Program-made: the position numbers and the translations under genes
Source of the DNA: Clostridium thermosuccinogenes
GTDB lineage: Bacteria > Bacillota > Clostridia > Acetivibrionales > DSM-5807
NCBI RefSeq assembly: GCF_002896855.1
Contig: NZ_CP021850.1
Location: 2,443,665 to 2,507,664, forward strand
Length of the DNA: 64,000 bases
Reading direction: 5' to 3'
Shown: positions 25,231-35,038 of the stretch, in pieces
Numbering within the stretch: the first letter of the stretch is position 1
How the letters are laid out: each line of letters starts with the position of its first letter
Notes under the pieces: generated by a model
Told to the model about the DNA's origin: nothing
What the model saw: the letters and a program-made list of their open reading frames with translations, nothing else
Databases searched by the model: none

Positions 25231-26322
25231 TCACTCATCCTTCACTCCCCTTATAACAGCCGTAATATACAGAAGGAGGGGTATGACAAATGATACTATA
25301 AGGCCATAAGGCTCCAAAAACATGAAGAATTTTTCAAACTCTAATGTATTCCCAGGTATAATAGAGATGATATATGTCAGTATAACCACAGGTATGATGA
25401 ACGGTCTATGGCTTTTAGTGCCAAACATCTGCGATAATGTCACAACTATAGCATATAAAAGGCCGCATATTGTGGGAAAAACTAAAATAATCCACAGCCC
25501 GGAGTATGCCACACCTAATCTTTCTACGAATGCACCCGGAAGTTGCAGTTCTTCCAGGACAGCAACCCCGGGGGACAAGTAAATCTTCGTGAGTTCAACT
25601 CCCAGAATTCCTATTTGAGTAACTATTGAAAGAAAGGCAAGGAACACCGGTATATACAGCCCAAACAGAGCAGCTTTCATAGCCTTTTCAGGTTTTTTCA
25701 TAAAGGGTACTAGAAAAAGCATGAAGGTCATTTCCTCTATATCGCCCAATTGCATTATAGCAGACTTCAACACCTTTTGAGGGCCTTCTGCAAGAAAAGG
25801 CAGAAAGTTGTCTATTTTTACCTCGCTCAATAACGATAAGGTTATTAGAGTTATTAAAGGCAAAATAACGACGACGGTAGTTAGAGACACACGGCACAAA
25901 GGCTCTAAACCATTCCAGCACAGATAAACGGCTATCAGCATAATGGAGAAGACAATCACCCAAATGGGAGTCCTATCGAGCAAAGTCGTCCTGACCAAAT
26001 CTGTAGAAGCACTCATTACCCTGGCGGAAACAACAATCCAGTAGACTACCAGGACCGCCGATAGTATCCATCCTATGACCGGGCCTGCTATTATACGGCT
26101 GAACTCTGCAAATCCGTGCTTGTAAAAGCGCTGTGCCAATCTAACTATGATAAATGTAGCAATCAAAGTAAACACATTTCCTAATAGGAAGGCCAACCAT
26201 GCATCCGGTCCTACTTCCTTTGCCAGATTTCTGCTTACGGTCAGCATCCCTACTTCAATCGTGCTCGCTATTATAAAAAATGTAGCTTCCTCTGTATTGA
26301 TCTTGTCATTATTTCTGAACAT
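25231..26322 (-). CDS. gerAB: Spore germination receptor B subunit (GerAB-type permease)
   Basis: A 363-residue membrane protein with about ten segments, the expected fold of GerAB/endospore germination permeases in the amino-acid-polyamine transporter superfamily. It begins with a short polar stretch and the segment EEATFFIIASTIEVGMLTV. In germinant receptors the B subunit binds the small-molecule germinant in the spore inner membrane. It is the last gene of the operon, 10 bp after the C subunit. GTGGTGG precedes the ATG. Confidence 0.92.
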   Translation of the reverse strand: MFRNNDKINTEEATFFIIASTIEVGMLTVSRNLAKEVGPDAWLAFLLGNVFTLIATFIIVRLAQRFYKHGFAEFSRIIAGPVIGWILSAVLVVYWIVVSARVMSASTDLVRTTLLDRTPIWVIVFSIMLIAVYLCWNGLEPLCRVSLTTVVVILPLITLITLSLLSEVKIDNFLPFLAEGPQKVLKSAIMQLGDIEEMTFMLFLVPFMKKPEKAMKAALFGLYIPVFLAFLSIVTQIGILGVELTKIYLSPGVAVLEELQLPGAFVERLGVAYSGLWIILVFPTICGLLYAIVVTLSQMFGTKSHRPFIIPVVILTYIISIIPGNTLEFEKFFMFLEPYGLIVSFVIPLLLYITAVIRGVKDE

Positions 26323-26332
26323 ATAACCACCA

Positions 26333-27517
26333 CTAATATGCCCGACCTATGTGACGTACTTTCGTCGAAACCTGTACTGATACCGGCACTTCGGGATAGA
26401 TCGCATCCCAGTCCTTTTCCAATACTTTCCACTGCTTATTATGACGCTTTTTAAGCGTCTCTCCAAAACCTAAAACATCAGCTTTATATTGTTTCTGCAG
26501 TTTCTCCACCGTATTCTTAATTTGCTTCTTTACATAAGCTGATACAGCTTTCTCCACACTGGCAATGGCTTCCTTACCAATTTTCACCGGTTCATCATTT
26601 ATCTCTGTGATATTGCATTCTATCTTCGTATCTATAGTAAAACGGGGAATTTCATTTTTAGTATCAACTTTCAGCTTTGTACCCACGCCGGAAATCTCAA
26701 CCGTAATAAATTTGCCTTGTCTCTCCGGATCCTCAACGTTGATTTCTCCACCCTTTGCTTCATTTAAAACATATTGAGCTGCCTGGGTCTCATGCCCATC
26801 CAGCCAGCCTACAAGCCTGCAATCCTTTATTACTCCACTTCCTGATACTCTAAGGGAATTATTTTCAGAAAATTCGATGCTTCCCAGCAACCCATTGCCA
26901 CACTCCGTCAATTCACTCATGATTGAAGTAAAATCCTTATTAATAAACTCAGCACTTTTCCGATTTTGCTCCGACTGATTAAATATAAACACGCTGACAT
27001 ACTTGCTGTTTTTTGGATCAGCATTAAATAACTCCCTGGCATTACCACGGGCAAGCAATATTTTCATACTTCGGTCCACTTCAGGGTCTCGGATCCAGAA
27101 GTCAAGCACCTCCAAAATATTATGCTTTCGGGCCAGCTCTTCTCCGATGATAATAACCTGCTGATGTCCAAAAAACAATATTCGATCTGATTCCTTGGCT
27201 TCTTCACGCAAAATCTCAAAGAAGCTGTTTCCCACGCCGGTATGCAGCAATGAATTCCTCTTTTGCTGTGTATTACCTCCACCATTTCCACTCTCACTTT
27301 CTGCATCTTTATGTATAAGAGCAGTCTCCAAAGTCAGCATAAACAGAGGAGATTTTTTGGTATCAGCGAACTTCTCAATGGTAAGCTCATTGTCTTCAGG
27401 TGCCATATCCAGAGCTGCACCCAAAACAAAAGAACGCCTGTCCAGTTCTATTCTGTCCCAGCATCCGGAAAGAAATACCACTAAAATCAAGATAATAATC
27501 CGGATCCGCTTCACCAC
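26333..27517 (-). CDS. gerAC: Spore germination receptor C subunit (Ger(x)C lipoprotein)
   Basis: A 394-residue lipoprotein; lipobox FLSGC puts the lipid-bearing Cys at about residue 19, directly followed by WDRIELDRRSFVLG, the hallmark of Ger(x)C proteins. It is exposed on the outer face of the spore inner membrane and is needed for receptor function. Two overlapping GTG codons (27517, 27514) can start it; the first overlaps the TAG of the A subunit gene, so translation is coupled. A low-complexity Gly/Asn/Gln stretch lies near residues 75-88. Confidence 0.92.
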   Translation of the reverse strand: MVKRIRIIILILVVFLSGCWDRIELDRRSFVLGAALDMAPEDNELTIEKFADTKKSPLFMLTLETALIHKDAESESGNGGGNTQQKRNSLLHTGVGNSFFEILREEAKESDRILFFGHQQVIIIGEELARKHNILEVLDFWIRDPEVDRSMKILLARGNARELFNADPKNSKYVSVFIFNQSEQNRKSAEFINKDFTSIMSELTECGNGLLGSIEFSENNSLRVSGSGVIKDCRLVGWLDGHETQAAQYVLNEAKGGEINVEDPERQGKFITVEISGVGTKLKVDTKNEIPRFTIDTKIECNITEINDEPVKIGKEAIASVEKAVSAYVKKQIKNTVEKLQKQYKADVLGFGETLKKRHNKQWKVLEKDWDAIYPEVPVSVQVSTKVRHIGRAY

Positions 27518-29127
27518 TATTCTCCTTTCCTTCTCTTAAGGTGTTCTTCGACCTTATCCAGATCCGACCGCTTTTTATCCTGTGTGTGCATGTAGGAAGG
27601 ACGATAGCTCATATACTGCCACGGTGCCCTTAATACCGTGTCTTTCAGGTCCTTCAGATTTAGTGGAATCCATGGAGCCAGATATGGTGTTCCAAAGCTT
27701 TTTAAAATGCATATATGGCTCAGTATCAACAAGAGGCCAAGGATAAGCCCGTATAGTCCTAAAACGGCTGAGAGGATCATCAGTCCAAAGCGCAGCAGCC
27801 TGTAACTTAAAGCCACATCAAAGCTGGGAACAGTAAAATTGGCAATACCTGTTAACGCCACCACCACTACCATAACAGGACTGACAATTCCTGCGGAAAC
27901 TGCAGCCTGACCTATGACCACCGCTCCTACCACTCCCATGGTTTGCCCTAAACTTCCCGGCAGCCTTATACCCGCTTCTCTCATCAATTCAAAGCTGCCT
28001 TCCATAAGAAAGGCTTCTACAAAAGCCGGAAAAGGCACCCCTTCCCTACAGGATGCAATTGATAAGGCAAAAGCTGATGGAATCATTTCCGGATGAAATG
28101 ATACCATGGCTATATAAAGGGCTGGTAGTACGGTTGATGCAACAGCGCCGGTAAGGCGCACAATGCGTATAAGCGTTGCCACCATCCAGCGCTCGTAATA
28201 GTCATCCGGTGCCGTTAAAAGGTCATTCATTGTAGCAGGCAGTACCGACGCCATGGATGAATTATCTATCAGGATGCATACTTTGCCTTCCAAAAGTGCC
28301 GCAGTCACCCTGTCCGGCCGTTCTGTTGTCATAAACTGAGGAAACGGAGAAATCCAATTATCTTCCATAAGCTGCTCGAGTAAGCCATTGCCCACCACAC
28401 TGTCAACATCTATGTTTTCTATCCTATTAAATACTTCTTCCACCAATCGGGGATTTGCGATATCCTCAATATACATTACTTCGACCCGGGTCTTGCTCCG
28501 CCTTCCTATTAAGTAGCCTTTAAGCTTGAGTTTAGGATCGCAAATTCTCCTCCTGATAAGAGCCGAATTTGTTCGTATATTTTCGGTAAAAGCATCCCTG
28601 GGGCCACGTACAGTGACTTCGTCCTGTGGTGCTTCCACCTGGCGTTGTTCCCAGCCCTTGGCTTCTACAATTAATGCAGACTCATTTCTTTCTATAAATA
28701 TAACTACAGCACCTATCATTATGGCATGTAGAACTTTCTCAAGCTCCTTGCTTTCTTTTATATTAGCCGTGGATATTATGGCTTCTTTTGCATACAGGAA
28801 AGCCTTTTTTTCATCTTCCACTTCTATTCCCGCCATACCATATTCCAGCATGAGGGGTTTCATTACAAAATTATCCACAGCATCTATTTTTACCATACCA
28901 TCCATATATACCAACTCGGCCTTAAACCGTTTTGCTATTTTGAAAGGACGGTATACAATATCATCGCAATCCCTGAAGATGGTTTTAATGCTTTTAATGT
29001 TATTGTCAAGACTTTTGTCCAAGTGAATACCTTGGTAATCTCCAAATACCTTTGAAACATTGGTGTCTGTATTAACTTTCTGGATTTTCTTTCTGTTTTT
29101 TCTTGATAGCAACCTAAATAACCCCAT
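27517..29127 (-). CDS. gerAA: Spore germination receptor A subunit (GerAA type)
   Basis: A 536-residue protein with a soluble N-terminal domain (to about 310) and five or six membrane segments in the C-terminal part, as in GerAA/GerKA. Family stretches include ERPDRVTAALLEGKVCILID before the first membrane segment and SFHPEMIPSAFALSIA. The order A-C-B on one strand with overlaps marks a single receptor operon. It is presumably made in the forespore, but I could not pick out a convincing sigmaG promoter upstream. Germinant specificity cannot be read from sequence. Confidence 0.93.
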   Translation of the reverse strand: MGLFRLLSRKNRKKIQKVNTDTNVSKVFGDYQGIHLDKSLDNNIKSIKTIFRDCDDIVYRPFKIAKRFKAELVYMDGMVKIDAVDNFVMKPLMLEYGMAGIEVEDEKKAFLYAKEAIISTANIKESKELEKVLHAIMIGAVVIFIERNESALIVEAKGWEQRQVEAPQDEVTVRGPRDAFTENIRTNSALIRRRICDPKLKLKGYLIGRRSKTRVEVMYIEDIANPRLVEEVFNRIENIDVDSVVGNGLLEQLMEDNWISPFPQFMTTERPDRVTAALLEGKVCILIDNSSMASVLPATMNDLLTAPDDYYERWMVATLIRIVRLTGAVASTVLPALYIAMVSFHPEMIPSAFALSIASCREGVPFPAFVEAFLMEGSFELMREAGIRLPGSLGQTMGVVGAVVIGQAAVSAGIVSPVMVVVVALTGIANFTVPSFDVALSYRLLRFGLMILSAVLGLYGLILGLLLILSHICILKSFGTPYLAPWIPLNLKDLKDTVLRAPWQYMSYRPSYMHTQDKKRSDLDKVEEHLKRRKGE

Positions 29128-29321
29128 ATCATAGAACCCTTTCGAAATTATTTATTTCAAATCGCAGTATTCGTGACTACCTTGGTTTTATTATGATCGT
29201 GTTTTTGATTTATTATAAGCAAATGCAGCGAAATTAAACTACACAGCTTTTCAGGTTGATTTTGAGGCAAATTATTCCGTATGTAAAATCAACTGATTGT
29301 ACTGGTATTTTCTATGCAAAA

Positions 29322-29355
29322 GAAAAGAGTTTTCTAAAACTTAGAAACTCTTTTC
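29322..29355 (-). terminator. Terminator of the FAD oxidoreductase gene
   Basis: A 15-bp stem with one bulge (GAAAAGAGTTTTCTAA / TTAGAAACTCTTTTC), loop AAC, followed on the minus strand by TTCTTTT. It is 36 bp beyond the stop at 29391. Confidence 0.85.
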
Positions 29356-29390
29356 CTTAGAAAATTATTATATTTTCAGCGAATCTAAAT

Positions 29391-30755
29391 TTAAGCAAAT
29401 TTGGCTCCCAGTTGAATCATGCGCTTACGAACAAGAGCCCCGTCAATCTGGTGTGGGCTTACACCTTTTTCAACAGCCATAGCTGCCGCAATTCCACATG
29501 CCTCACCAATAGCCCGGCATGTAGGCATAACCCGCAAAGAGCTTTGAGCTATAAAATCAGCACCTATACACCTTCCGGCTACCAGCAGGTTGTCGATGCC
29601 CTTAACCAGCAGGCTGCGATAAGGTACTTCATAGTATGGTTTTTCATCACTGCCCTGCCTGGATTTGCTTTCTATCAGCTTCAGCTTCCTTCCGTGGATG
29701 TCTACAGGGTAATTGGACTGAGCGATACCATCATCAAACTTTCTGTGGGACAGCACATCTTCGGCAGTAAGCACATAATCAGTGTCGATCCTGCGGGATT
29801 CCCGTATCCCTACCATAGTTGCAATAGCGGAAATATATGCGTTTTCAAAGCCAGGAAAATATTTTTTATAAAATCTCAGCTGCCTCAGTATAGCCTTTTT
29901 ACCTTGCATCTGAACGAAGGTGAGGTCTTCGTAATCCACTCCGTTGGTCCTCTCAAAGAATTCAGGGCAATTAAAAGCCAATGTATCCTTCCTTCCCGGA
30001 ACCCCAAAAACCTGCCAGTAGACCGCATCATCTTCTATCAAATCACCTTTGGCAATCGCATCCATAAAAACAGGATAAAGCGGCCAGTCTCTATTAGGTA
30101 CAGTAACTGCAGCATGAAAATTGCTTTCAGGGTCATAGGCTTGCCTTTGCTCCGGCTTTTTCAATGAGTTCAGGTATTCCCAAAATTTCTCGATATCAAC
30201 GCCACCTATCATATAGCGGAGGGATACCGGTTGGTTTTTACCCGTTTCTTCGTCCCCTGACCGGAAGGATGCCTTTGCCAGATAGGATACATCCCCATCT
30301 CCTGTGGCATCTATATAAATGCTCCCTGTTATCAGTCCCCGGCCTGATTTATTATGCACCTCAATTCCCCTGATGGAGCTGCCGTTCGTTAACACTTCAC
30401 ATACAAAAGTATGGTAGAAAATTTTGATATTTTCATGCAGCAAAAATTCCTCCAGCACCAGAGCCAGCATTTGGGGATCAAATACCGATCCGTCTCCTGT
30501 GGCACCTCCGTATTCCACAAGCTTTTCATTGACCTTTTGACTGACATAGGAGCACATGGGATTTCCCTCTATACCTGTATGCATTAGTGGTGTTACTAAA
30601 GATAGAGTTGCACTTCCCCCGGCAGTACCGAATTGCTCGATCATCGCGACCTTTTTCCCTTCATTTGCTGCCGCAATTGCCGCTATGGAGCCGGCTGTTC
30701 CCGCGCCGCATACGACAACATCCGCATCGTATAAAAATTGATATCTGGAACCCAT
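29391..30755 (-). CDS. FAD-dependent oxidoreductase (FAD_oxidored family)
   Basis: A 454-residue flavoprotein. DADVVVCGAGTAGSIAAI near residue 12 is the FAD-binding dinucleotide loop, followed by VAMIEQFG; the C-terminus has the family stretch LLVAGRCIGADF and VMPTCRAIGEACGIAAAMA. The frame is open to 30863, but GAGGAGGT lies 9 nt before the ATG at 30755, the better start. The family is common in Bacteroidota and Clostridia next to carbohydrate-use genes, where the substrate is unknown. It lies downstream of the sugar ABC genes on the same strand, but a 438-bp gap suggests its own transcription. Confidence 0.85.
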   Translation of the reverse strand: MGSRYQFLYDADVVVCGAGTAGSIAAIAAANEGKKVAMIEQFGTAGGSATLSLVTPLMHTGIEGNPMCSYVSQKVNEKLVEYGGATGDGSVFDPQMLALVLEEFLLHENIKIFYHTFVCEVLTNGSSIRGIEVHNKSGRGLITGSIYIDATGDGDVSYLAKASFRSGDEETGKNQPVSLRYMIGGVDIEKFWEYLNSLKKPEQRQAYDPESNFHAAVTVPNRDWPLYPVFMDAIAKGDLIEDDAVYWQVFGVPGRKDTLAFNCPEFFERTNGVDYEDLTFVQMQGKKAILRQLRFYKKYFPGFENAYISAIATMVGIRESRRIDTDYVLTAEDVLSHRKFDDGIAQSNYPVDIHGRKLKLIESKSRQGSDEKPYYEVPYRSLLVKGIDNLLVAGRCIGADFIAQSSLRVMPTCRAIGEACGIAAAMAVEKGVSPHQIDGALVRKRMIQLGAKFA

Positions 30756-31193
30756 ACATAAGTACCTCCTCATGGTATGTATTAATATGTAACGCTTTGT
30801 TATCTCCAAGGAAGTCCGGAAACCGTTTTCCATTAATAAGCAAAACAAAGCAAAAAACATCATGAATTCGCACCGTGCTGCAATACTAACCTATATCGTA
30901 ATACACTTGCCTGTTAAAATCTATTATTTTGTCCCACACCCATGCTTGCAAAGCTCAATCAATAATGAAAGCAACAATTTATTTTTGTACTAAAATCGTA
31001 ATAAATAACCAGGCTTGCCGCCTAAAACTTCATGTCCGTCCTGCAGGAGCAAAACCCTTTTTAAAGTTCTTTGTAAAGCTCTTTTATACAGAAACCTGAT
31101 AGGCCTTTTAACTTGTCCGGCCCACCAGGTTTCCTTCACAGTATACAGCATATCAGCAGCATACAGCTTATCAGCCGTCAAGCTGACTGAGCT
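30756..31193. other. Intergenic region with a large imperfect hairpin
   Basis: A 63-codon minus-strand frame (30990-31181) has a TTG start without a ribosome site and is not called. Bases 31091-31133 form a nested inverted repeat: GAAACCTG with CAGGTTTC outside and GGCC with GGCC inside, about 60 bp past the binding-protein stop. It lacks a clear T-tract, so it may stabilise the 3' end of the binding-protein message rather than terminate it. Confidence 0.4.
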
Positions 31194-32801
31194 TTAGTTA
31201 AATTTTGATTTATTTTCCGCATACCAGGTTTCCATTGCATTTTCATATTCGGCTCCGCCATTTTTATCCCAGTTTGCGATAATCTTATTTATAGCGGTCT
31301 GAGGATCTTCTCCGCTGACAATAGCTTGTATCAGGGAGTCGTCCACCATTTTATCCAGAGCAGACTTATTCTTTTGCACTGCTTCAATGGAGGATGCATA
31401 GGATTCATAGTAATTATAGATGGTATACTCGTTTATCCTTGAGTTCATCTGGTCATACATTTCCGACATGGCATCCGTTTTTCTTACTCTTGCCTGCCAC
31501 ATCTCGAATACCCTGTCGGTAGGTACTACGCCGGTAAATTTATCCGAATTGGTGTAATCCGCAAAGGCCGGGAATATCGGATAATAGCTTCCGTTCTTTA
31601 TTTCATAGGTTACACCCTCTTCTCCGATATATATCTTTTTAAAATTCTTAACATCGGAGATGGTGTTAAACCATATCATGGCATGCTCAGGATTCTTAGC
31701 GGTCTTGGGTATGCAGGTAAGATGGCTTATACCATGATTTACATACACATGAGGAGCCGTATTGGCATCCGGAGCAAGATAGGTTGCCACTTTAACTTTT
31801 GCGTTAACACCAGCCGCCTCAAAAGCACTGTATATACCATCAATGTCCCAGAACATTACAGGATATGCGATGGTCGTCCCATTGGTAAACTTTTCCTTAG
31901 CCGACTGGACGGTATTAATCGGAAAATCATTGTCCAACAAGCCTTCTTTATACAGCTTTTGCATAAAAGCCAAATATTCAGCAGCTTTAGGGTGCTTTAT
32001 ACGGGGAAGATATTTTCCATCTACTTCGTACCAGCCTGCATCTCCCATTCCAAAGGCAGCCAGAATAGTGGTATTCCATCCGCCTGCTGCTTGAGTAAAG
32101 GCAGCCTTTCCTGTTTTTTCAGTGTATTTTTTTAGTATCTCATACAACTGGTCTATATTGGTAGGTATGTCCATGCCTAAGTCTTCCAGATAGGCAGTAT
32201 TAAATCCAATACCTCCCTTGAGGACGCCGTAAGGATTTCCTCCGGGCTGCGGTCCGTCAAAAGACTCATGGGGTATACCATAAATCATGCCCTTTTCGTC
32301 GGTTACAGAAGCCATTGCCATATCAGATACAGCTGCATATATATTTTGTCCGTATTTATCGAGGTATGGCTTCAAGTCATACAATGCGTTCTGAACATAA
32401 AGCTGATTAGCCTGATTGGGTGTCATCCTCATAAGCAGGTCATAGGAAGTGCCTCCTGCAATCTCAAGCAAAAGCTTTTCATCAGGGTTATCCATGGGAA
32501 GATTAAACCAGTTTACCTTGTATCCAGTCATTTCCTCCACCACTTTTTGACTGGGCTGCTCCTTCATGTTGAAATTAGTGTAGTATGTAAGAATATTAAG
32601 CTCCGGCTTTTCCCCGGTTAAAAAGGGATCTTCCTCTGATTCTTTTGAATCTCCGGACTGACTGTCAGAACCGGTACTGTTTGTCTTGGGGCTGTCTGTT
32701 CCGGAGGTGCTTTCTTTTTTAGTTCCGGAACAAGCTGCCATGGTTAGTACCATAGCCAGAACCAGGATTAATGCAGTCAAACTACTTAGAAATCTCTTCA
32801 T
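31194..32801 (-). CDS. Extracellular solute-binding lipoprotein of an oligosaccharide ABC importer
   Basis: A 535-residue family 1 solute-binding protein of the LplA/YtcQ size class. Lipobox MAAC gives an acylated Cys at residue 24; a Ser/Thr/Gly-rich linker (about 25-55) follows. GGAGG lies upstream of the ATG. The two permease genes precede it in the same direction (order permease, permease, binding protein). Relatives deliver complex plant or host oligosaccharides. No ATPase gene is in the cluster; in this class a shared MsmK-type ATPase is usual. Confidence 0.92.
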   Translation of the reverse strand: MKRFLSSLTALILVLAMVLTMAACSGTKKESTSGTDSPKTNSTGSDSQSGDSKESEEDPFLTGEKPELNILTYYTNFNMKEQPSQKVVEEMTGYKVNWFNLPMDNPDEKLLLEIAGGTSYDLLMRMTPNQANQLYVQNALYDLKPYLDKYGQNIYAAVSDMAMASVTDEKGMIYGIPHESFDGPQPGGNPYGVLKGGIGFNTAYLEDLGMDIPTNIDQLYEILKKYTEKTGKAAFTQAAGGWNTTILAAFGMGDAGWYEVDGKYLPRIKHPKAAEYLAFMQKLYKEGLLDNDFPINTVQSAKEKFTNGTTIAYPVMFWDIDGIYSAFEAAGVNAKVKVATYLAPDANTAPHVYVNHGISHLTCIPKTAKNPEHAMIWFNTISDVKNFKKIYIGEEGVTYEIKNGSYYPIFPAFADYTNSDKFTGVVPTDRVFEMWQARVRKTDAMSEMYDQMNSRINEYTIYNYYESYASSIEAVQKNKSALDKMVDDSLIQAIVSGEDPQTAINKIIANWDKNGGAEYENAMETWYAENKSKFN

Positions 32802-32867
32802 TGAAATATCCTCCTTATCTTAATTATACTATAACTTTACAAATCATTGTAAAGTTGAGTAGACTAA

Positions 32868-33755
32868 TCAACCTTTTACCGAACCTATGGTGATTCCTTT
32901 TACGAAATACCTCTGCAGGAATGGATACACCATTAGAATTGGCACTGTTGACACAACTATGGTGGCTGCTCGCACGCTTTCGCCGGTGAGGTTCATTGCA
33001 GCATTGATATCTCTGATATTTCCGGTCTCGTCATAAGTGTTGAGAGCTTCGTTAATCAGATCATAAAGGTATTGCTGCAAGGGTTTTAAAGAAGCATCGG
33101 TGATGTAAAGGACACCCGACATGTAATTATTCCAGAAAGCCACTCCATAAAAAAGTGTAACTGTTGCCAAAACCGGCAGGGACATGGGCAGTACGACATT
33201 GACCAATATATAGACATTTGATGCTCCGTCAATCTTGGCTGCCTCCTCTATGGATTCCGGCAGGGACTCAAAATAGTTTTTGACAACAAACATATTGAAT
33301 ACGGAAAAAGCGCCGGAAAATACCAAAGCCCATATGGTATTGGTAAGCCTTAAAGAGCGGAAAAGCAGATAGTTGGGAACCATCCCTGGGTGAAACAGCA
33401 TTATAAAAACGAATATGTACAGAAATATTTTTCTTCCCTTAAGCTTCGGCTTCGACAAGGGATATGCGGCTGTGACGGTAAAAAACATGGCTATGGCAGT
33501 GCCCACTACAGTAACAAAGAGGGATACCTTGAAGGAACCTAGAAATTCCGGTTTCTTCAGGACATGCAGAACGGTATCGATCTGAAAATCTATCGGCCAA
33601 AAGGATACCAAGCCTGCGATAACAGGGCCCTCTCCACTGAAGGCTTTGGAGACAACATGCATAAAAGGCAGCAGCGTAATCACGCCAAACAAACAAAGGA
33701 AAAAAACATTTATAATCATGAAAACCGAAATTTTTCTCGCATTACGTTTGCTCAT
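32868..33755 (-). CDS. Carbohydrate ABC transporter permease (LplC/YtcP type)
   Basis: A 295-residue membrane protein with six segments. The cytoplasmic EAA loop appears as ESIEEAAKIDGASNVYILVNVV, which docks the ATPase. The C-terminal end SVKG is typical of YtcP/LplC relatives. GAAAGGA precedes the ATG. It is second in the importer operon, between the LplB-like permease and the binding protein. Confidence 0.92.
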   Translation of the reverse strand: MSKRNARKISVFMIINVFFLCLFGVITLLPFMHVVSKAFSGEGPVIAGLVSFWPIDFQIDTVLHVLKKPEFLGSFKVSLFVTVVGTAIAMFFTVTAAYPLSKPKLKGRKIFLYIFVFIMLFHPGMVPNYLLFRSLRLTNTIWALVFSGAFSVFNMFVVKNYFESLPESIEEAAKIDGASNVYILVNVVLPMSLPVLATVTLFYGVAFWNNYMSGVLYITDASLKPLQQYLYDLINEALNTYDETGNIRDINAAMNLTGESVRAATIVVSTVPILMVYPFLQRYFVKGITIGSVKG

Positions 33756-33782
33756 ATTTTCTGCATTCCTTTCCTGTGGATT

Positions 33783-33846
33783 CTTTACCAGATTCTATAC
33801 CAGATGCTTTTGCAAATGCTTTTCAGATGCTTTACCATATGCTTTT
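33783..33846. repeat. Degenerate 12-bp tandem repeat between permease genes
   Basis: About five imperfect copies of a unit like GCTTTACCAGAT (variants TCTATACCAGAT, GCTTTTGCAAAT, GCTTTACCATAT). It fills the space between the two permease genes and runs into the last codons of the upstream permease gene (KSIW, stop at 33832). Confidence 0.6.
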
Positions 33847-34815
33847 CCCGGTGGCCCTTTTGGCAAGCTTGTTAGAGCTCAAAACCAGTATCAGCCCAAT
33901 CAGAGAGTTAAAAAGTCCCACCGCGGTACCTGTACTGAAGTCCATTTTTCCAAGGCCCATCCGATAAACATAGGTACCGATAATGTCCGAAGAAGCATAT
34001 ACTGTGGGGTTATACATGGCGAAAATCTGGGAGAAACCTGCATCCATAATATTTCCGACGCGGATAATAAGCATCAAAATAATGGTCGGCATCAGGCCCG
34101 GTACTGTAATATGCCACATCTGCTGGAAACGGTTTGCTCCATCAACTCTTGCCGACTCATAACATTCCTGATCTAATCCTGCTATTGCCGCAAAATATAT
34201 AATGGAACTCCATCCTACTTCTTTCCATGCATCCGAAAAAACCAAAACTTTGCGGAATATATTATTGTCCATCATAAACTTGACCCTCTCAAATCCCAGG
34301 TCTGTAAGTATTGTGTTGACCACCCCGGTGGAGCTGAGCAGTGTGACAAATATTCCGGCAACCACAGCCCAGGACAGGAAATGAGGGAGATATACTATAA
34401 GCTGCAATCCTTTCTGAAACTTCACACTTTTTACCTCATTGAGAAAAATCGCAAAAATTATCGGGAGTGGAAAAATAAAAATAATCTTGTAGGTGCTGAT
34501 GATTAAAGTATTCCTTAAAGCTCTCAGAAAATCATCCCGGCTAAAAACATTGATGAAATATTTCAATCCCACCCATTCACTGGCGCCGATGGATTTCCAC
34601 GGAGTTTCCCCGGCAAACATGTTATAGTCCTTGAAAGCCAAAGTGATCCCGTACAATGGGATAATATTGAAGATGAATACAAAAATCAGGGTTGGTATCA
34701 ATAACAAATACAAATCATAATTTTTTATAAAGTACCGCCCAAAGGTTTCTTTCTTCTTTTGCACTGCTTTTTCACGGGTCTTGGATACCGATAAGTCAGG
34801 AGCAATTTTGTTCAT
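33832..34815 (-). CDS. Sugar ABC transporter permease (LplB/YteP type)
   Basis: A 327-residue membrane protein with six segments and the EAA loop QECYESARVDGANRFQQMWH. Its cytoplasmic N-terminus (MNKIAPDLSVSKTREKAVQK) is basic. The frame opens further up (34881), but the ATG at 34815 has GAGGG at good distance and gives the usual family length. It is the first gene of the importer operon and is divergent from the two-component system at 35039. Confidence 0.91.
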   Translation of the reverse strand: MNKIAPDLSVSKTREKAVQKKKETFGRYFIKNYDLYLLLIPTLIFVFIFNIIPLYGITLAFKDYNMFAGETPWKSIGASEWVGLKYFINVFSRDDFLRALRNTLIISTYKIIFIFPLPIIFAIFLNEVKSVKFQKGLQLIVYLPHFLSWAVVAGIFVTLLSSTGVVNTILTDLGFERVKFMMDNNIFRKVLVFSDAWKEVGWSSIIYFAAIAGLDQECYESARVDGANRFQQMWHITVPGLMPTIILMLIIRVGNIMDAGFSQIFAMYNPTVYASSDIIGTYVYRMGLGKMDFSTGTAVGLFNSLIGLILVLSSNKLAKRATGKSIW

Positions 34816-35038
34816 ATGTACATCCCTCTTGTCATTATTGTATGTTTTTGCTAACATTATCTTATAAAATAATACAGGCATTTTACAATGAACTGCTCAA
34901 ATAAAGATTTATAATTTCTTGCTGTTTTACATAGGCTCTTTGGGATGGATTTATAAAATATTGCGATTTTTTATAAATTTTTGAGTTTCGTTTTTTGAGT
35001 TTCTTTATTTCTGATATAAAGGGGTGCAGAGACAATAC

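Noticed and set aside
30990-31181. 63-codon minus-strand ORF after the binding-protein gene
   Set aside because: TTG start, no ribosome site, basic random-looking composition and a hairpin inside it.
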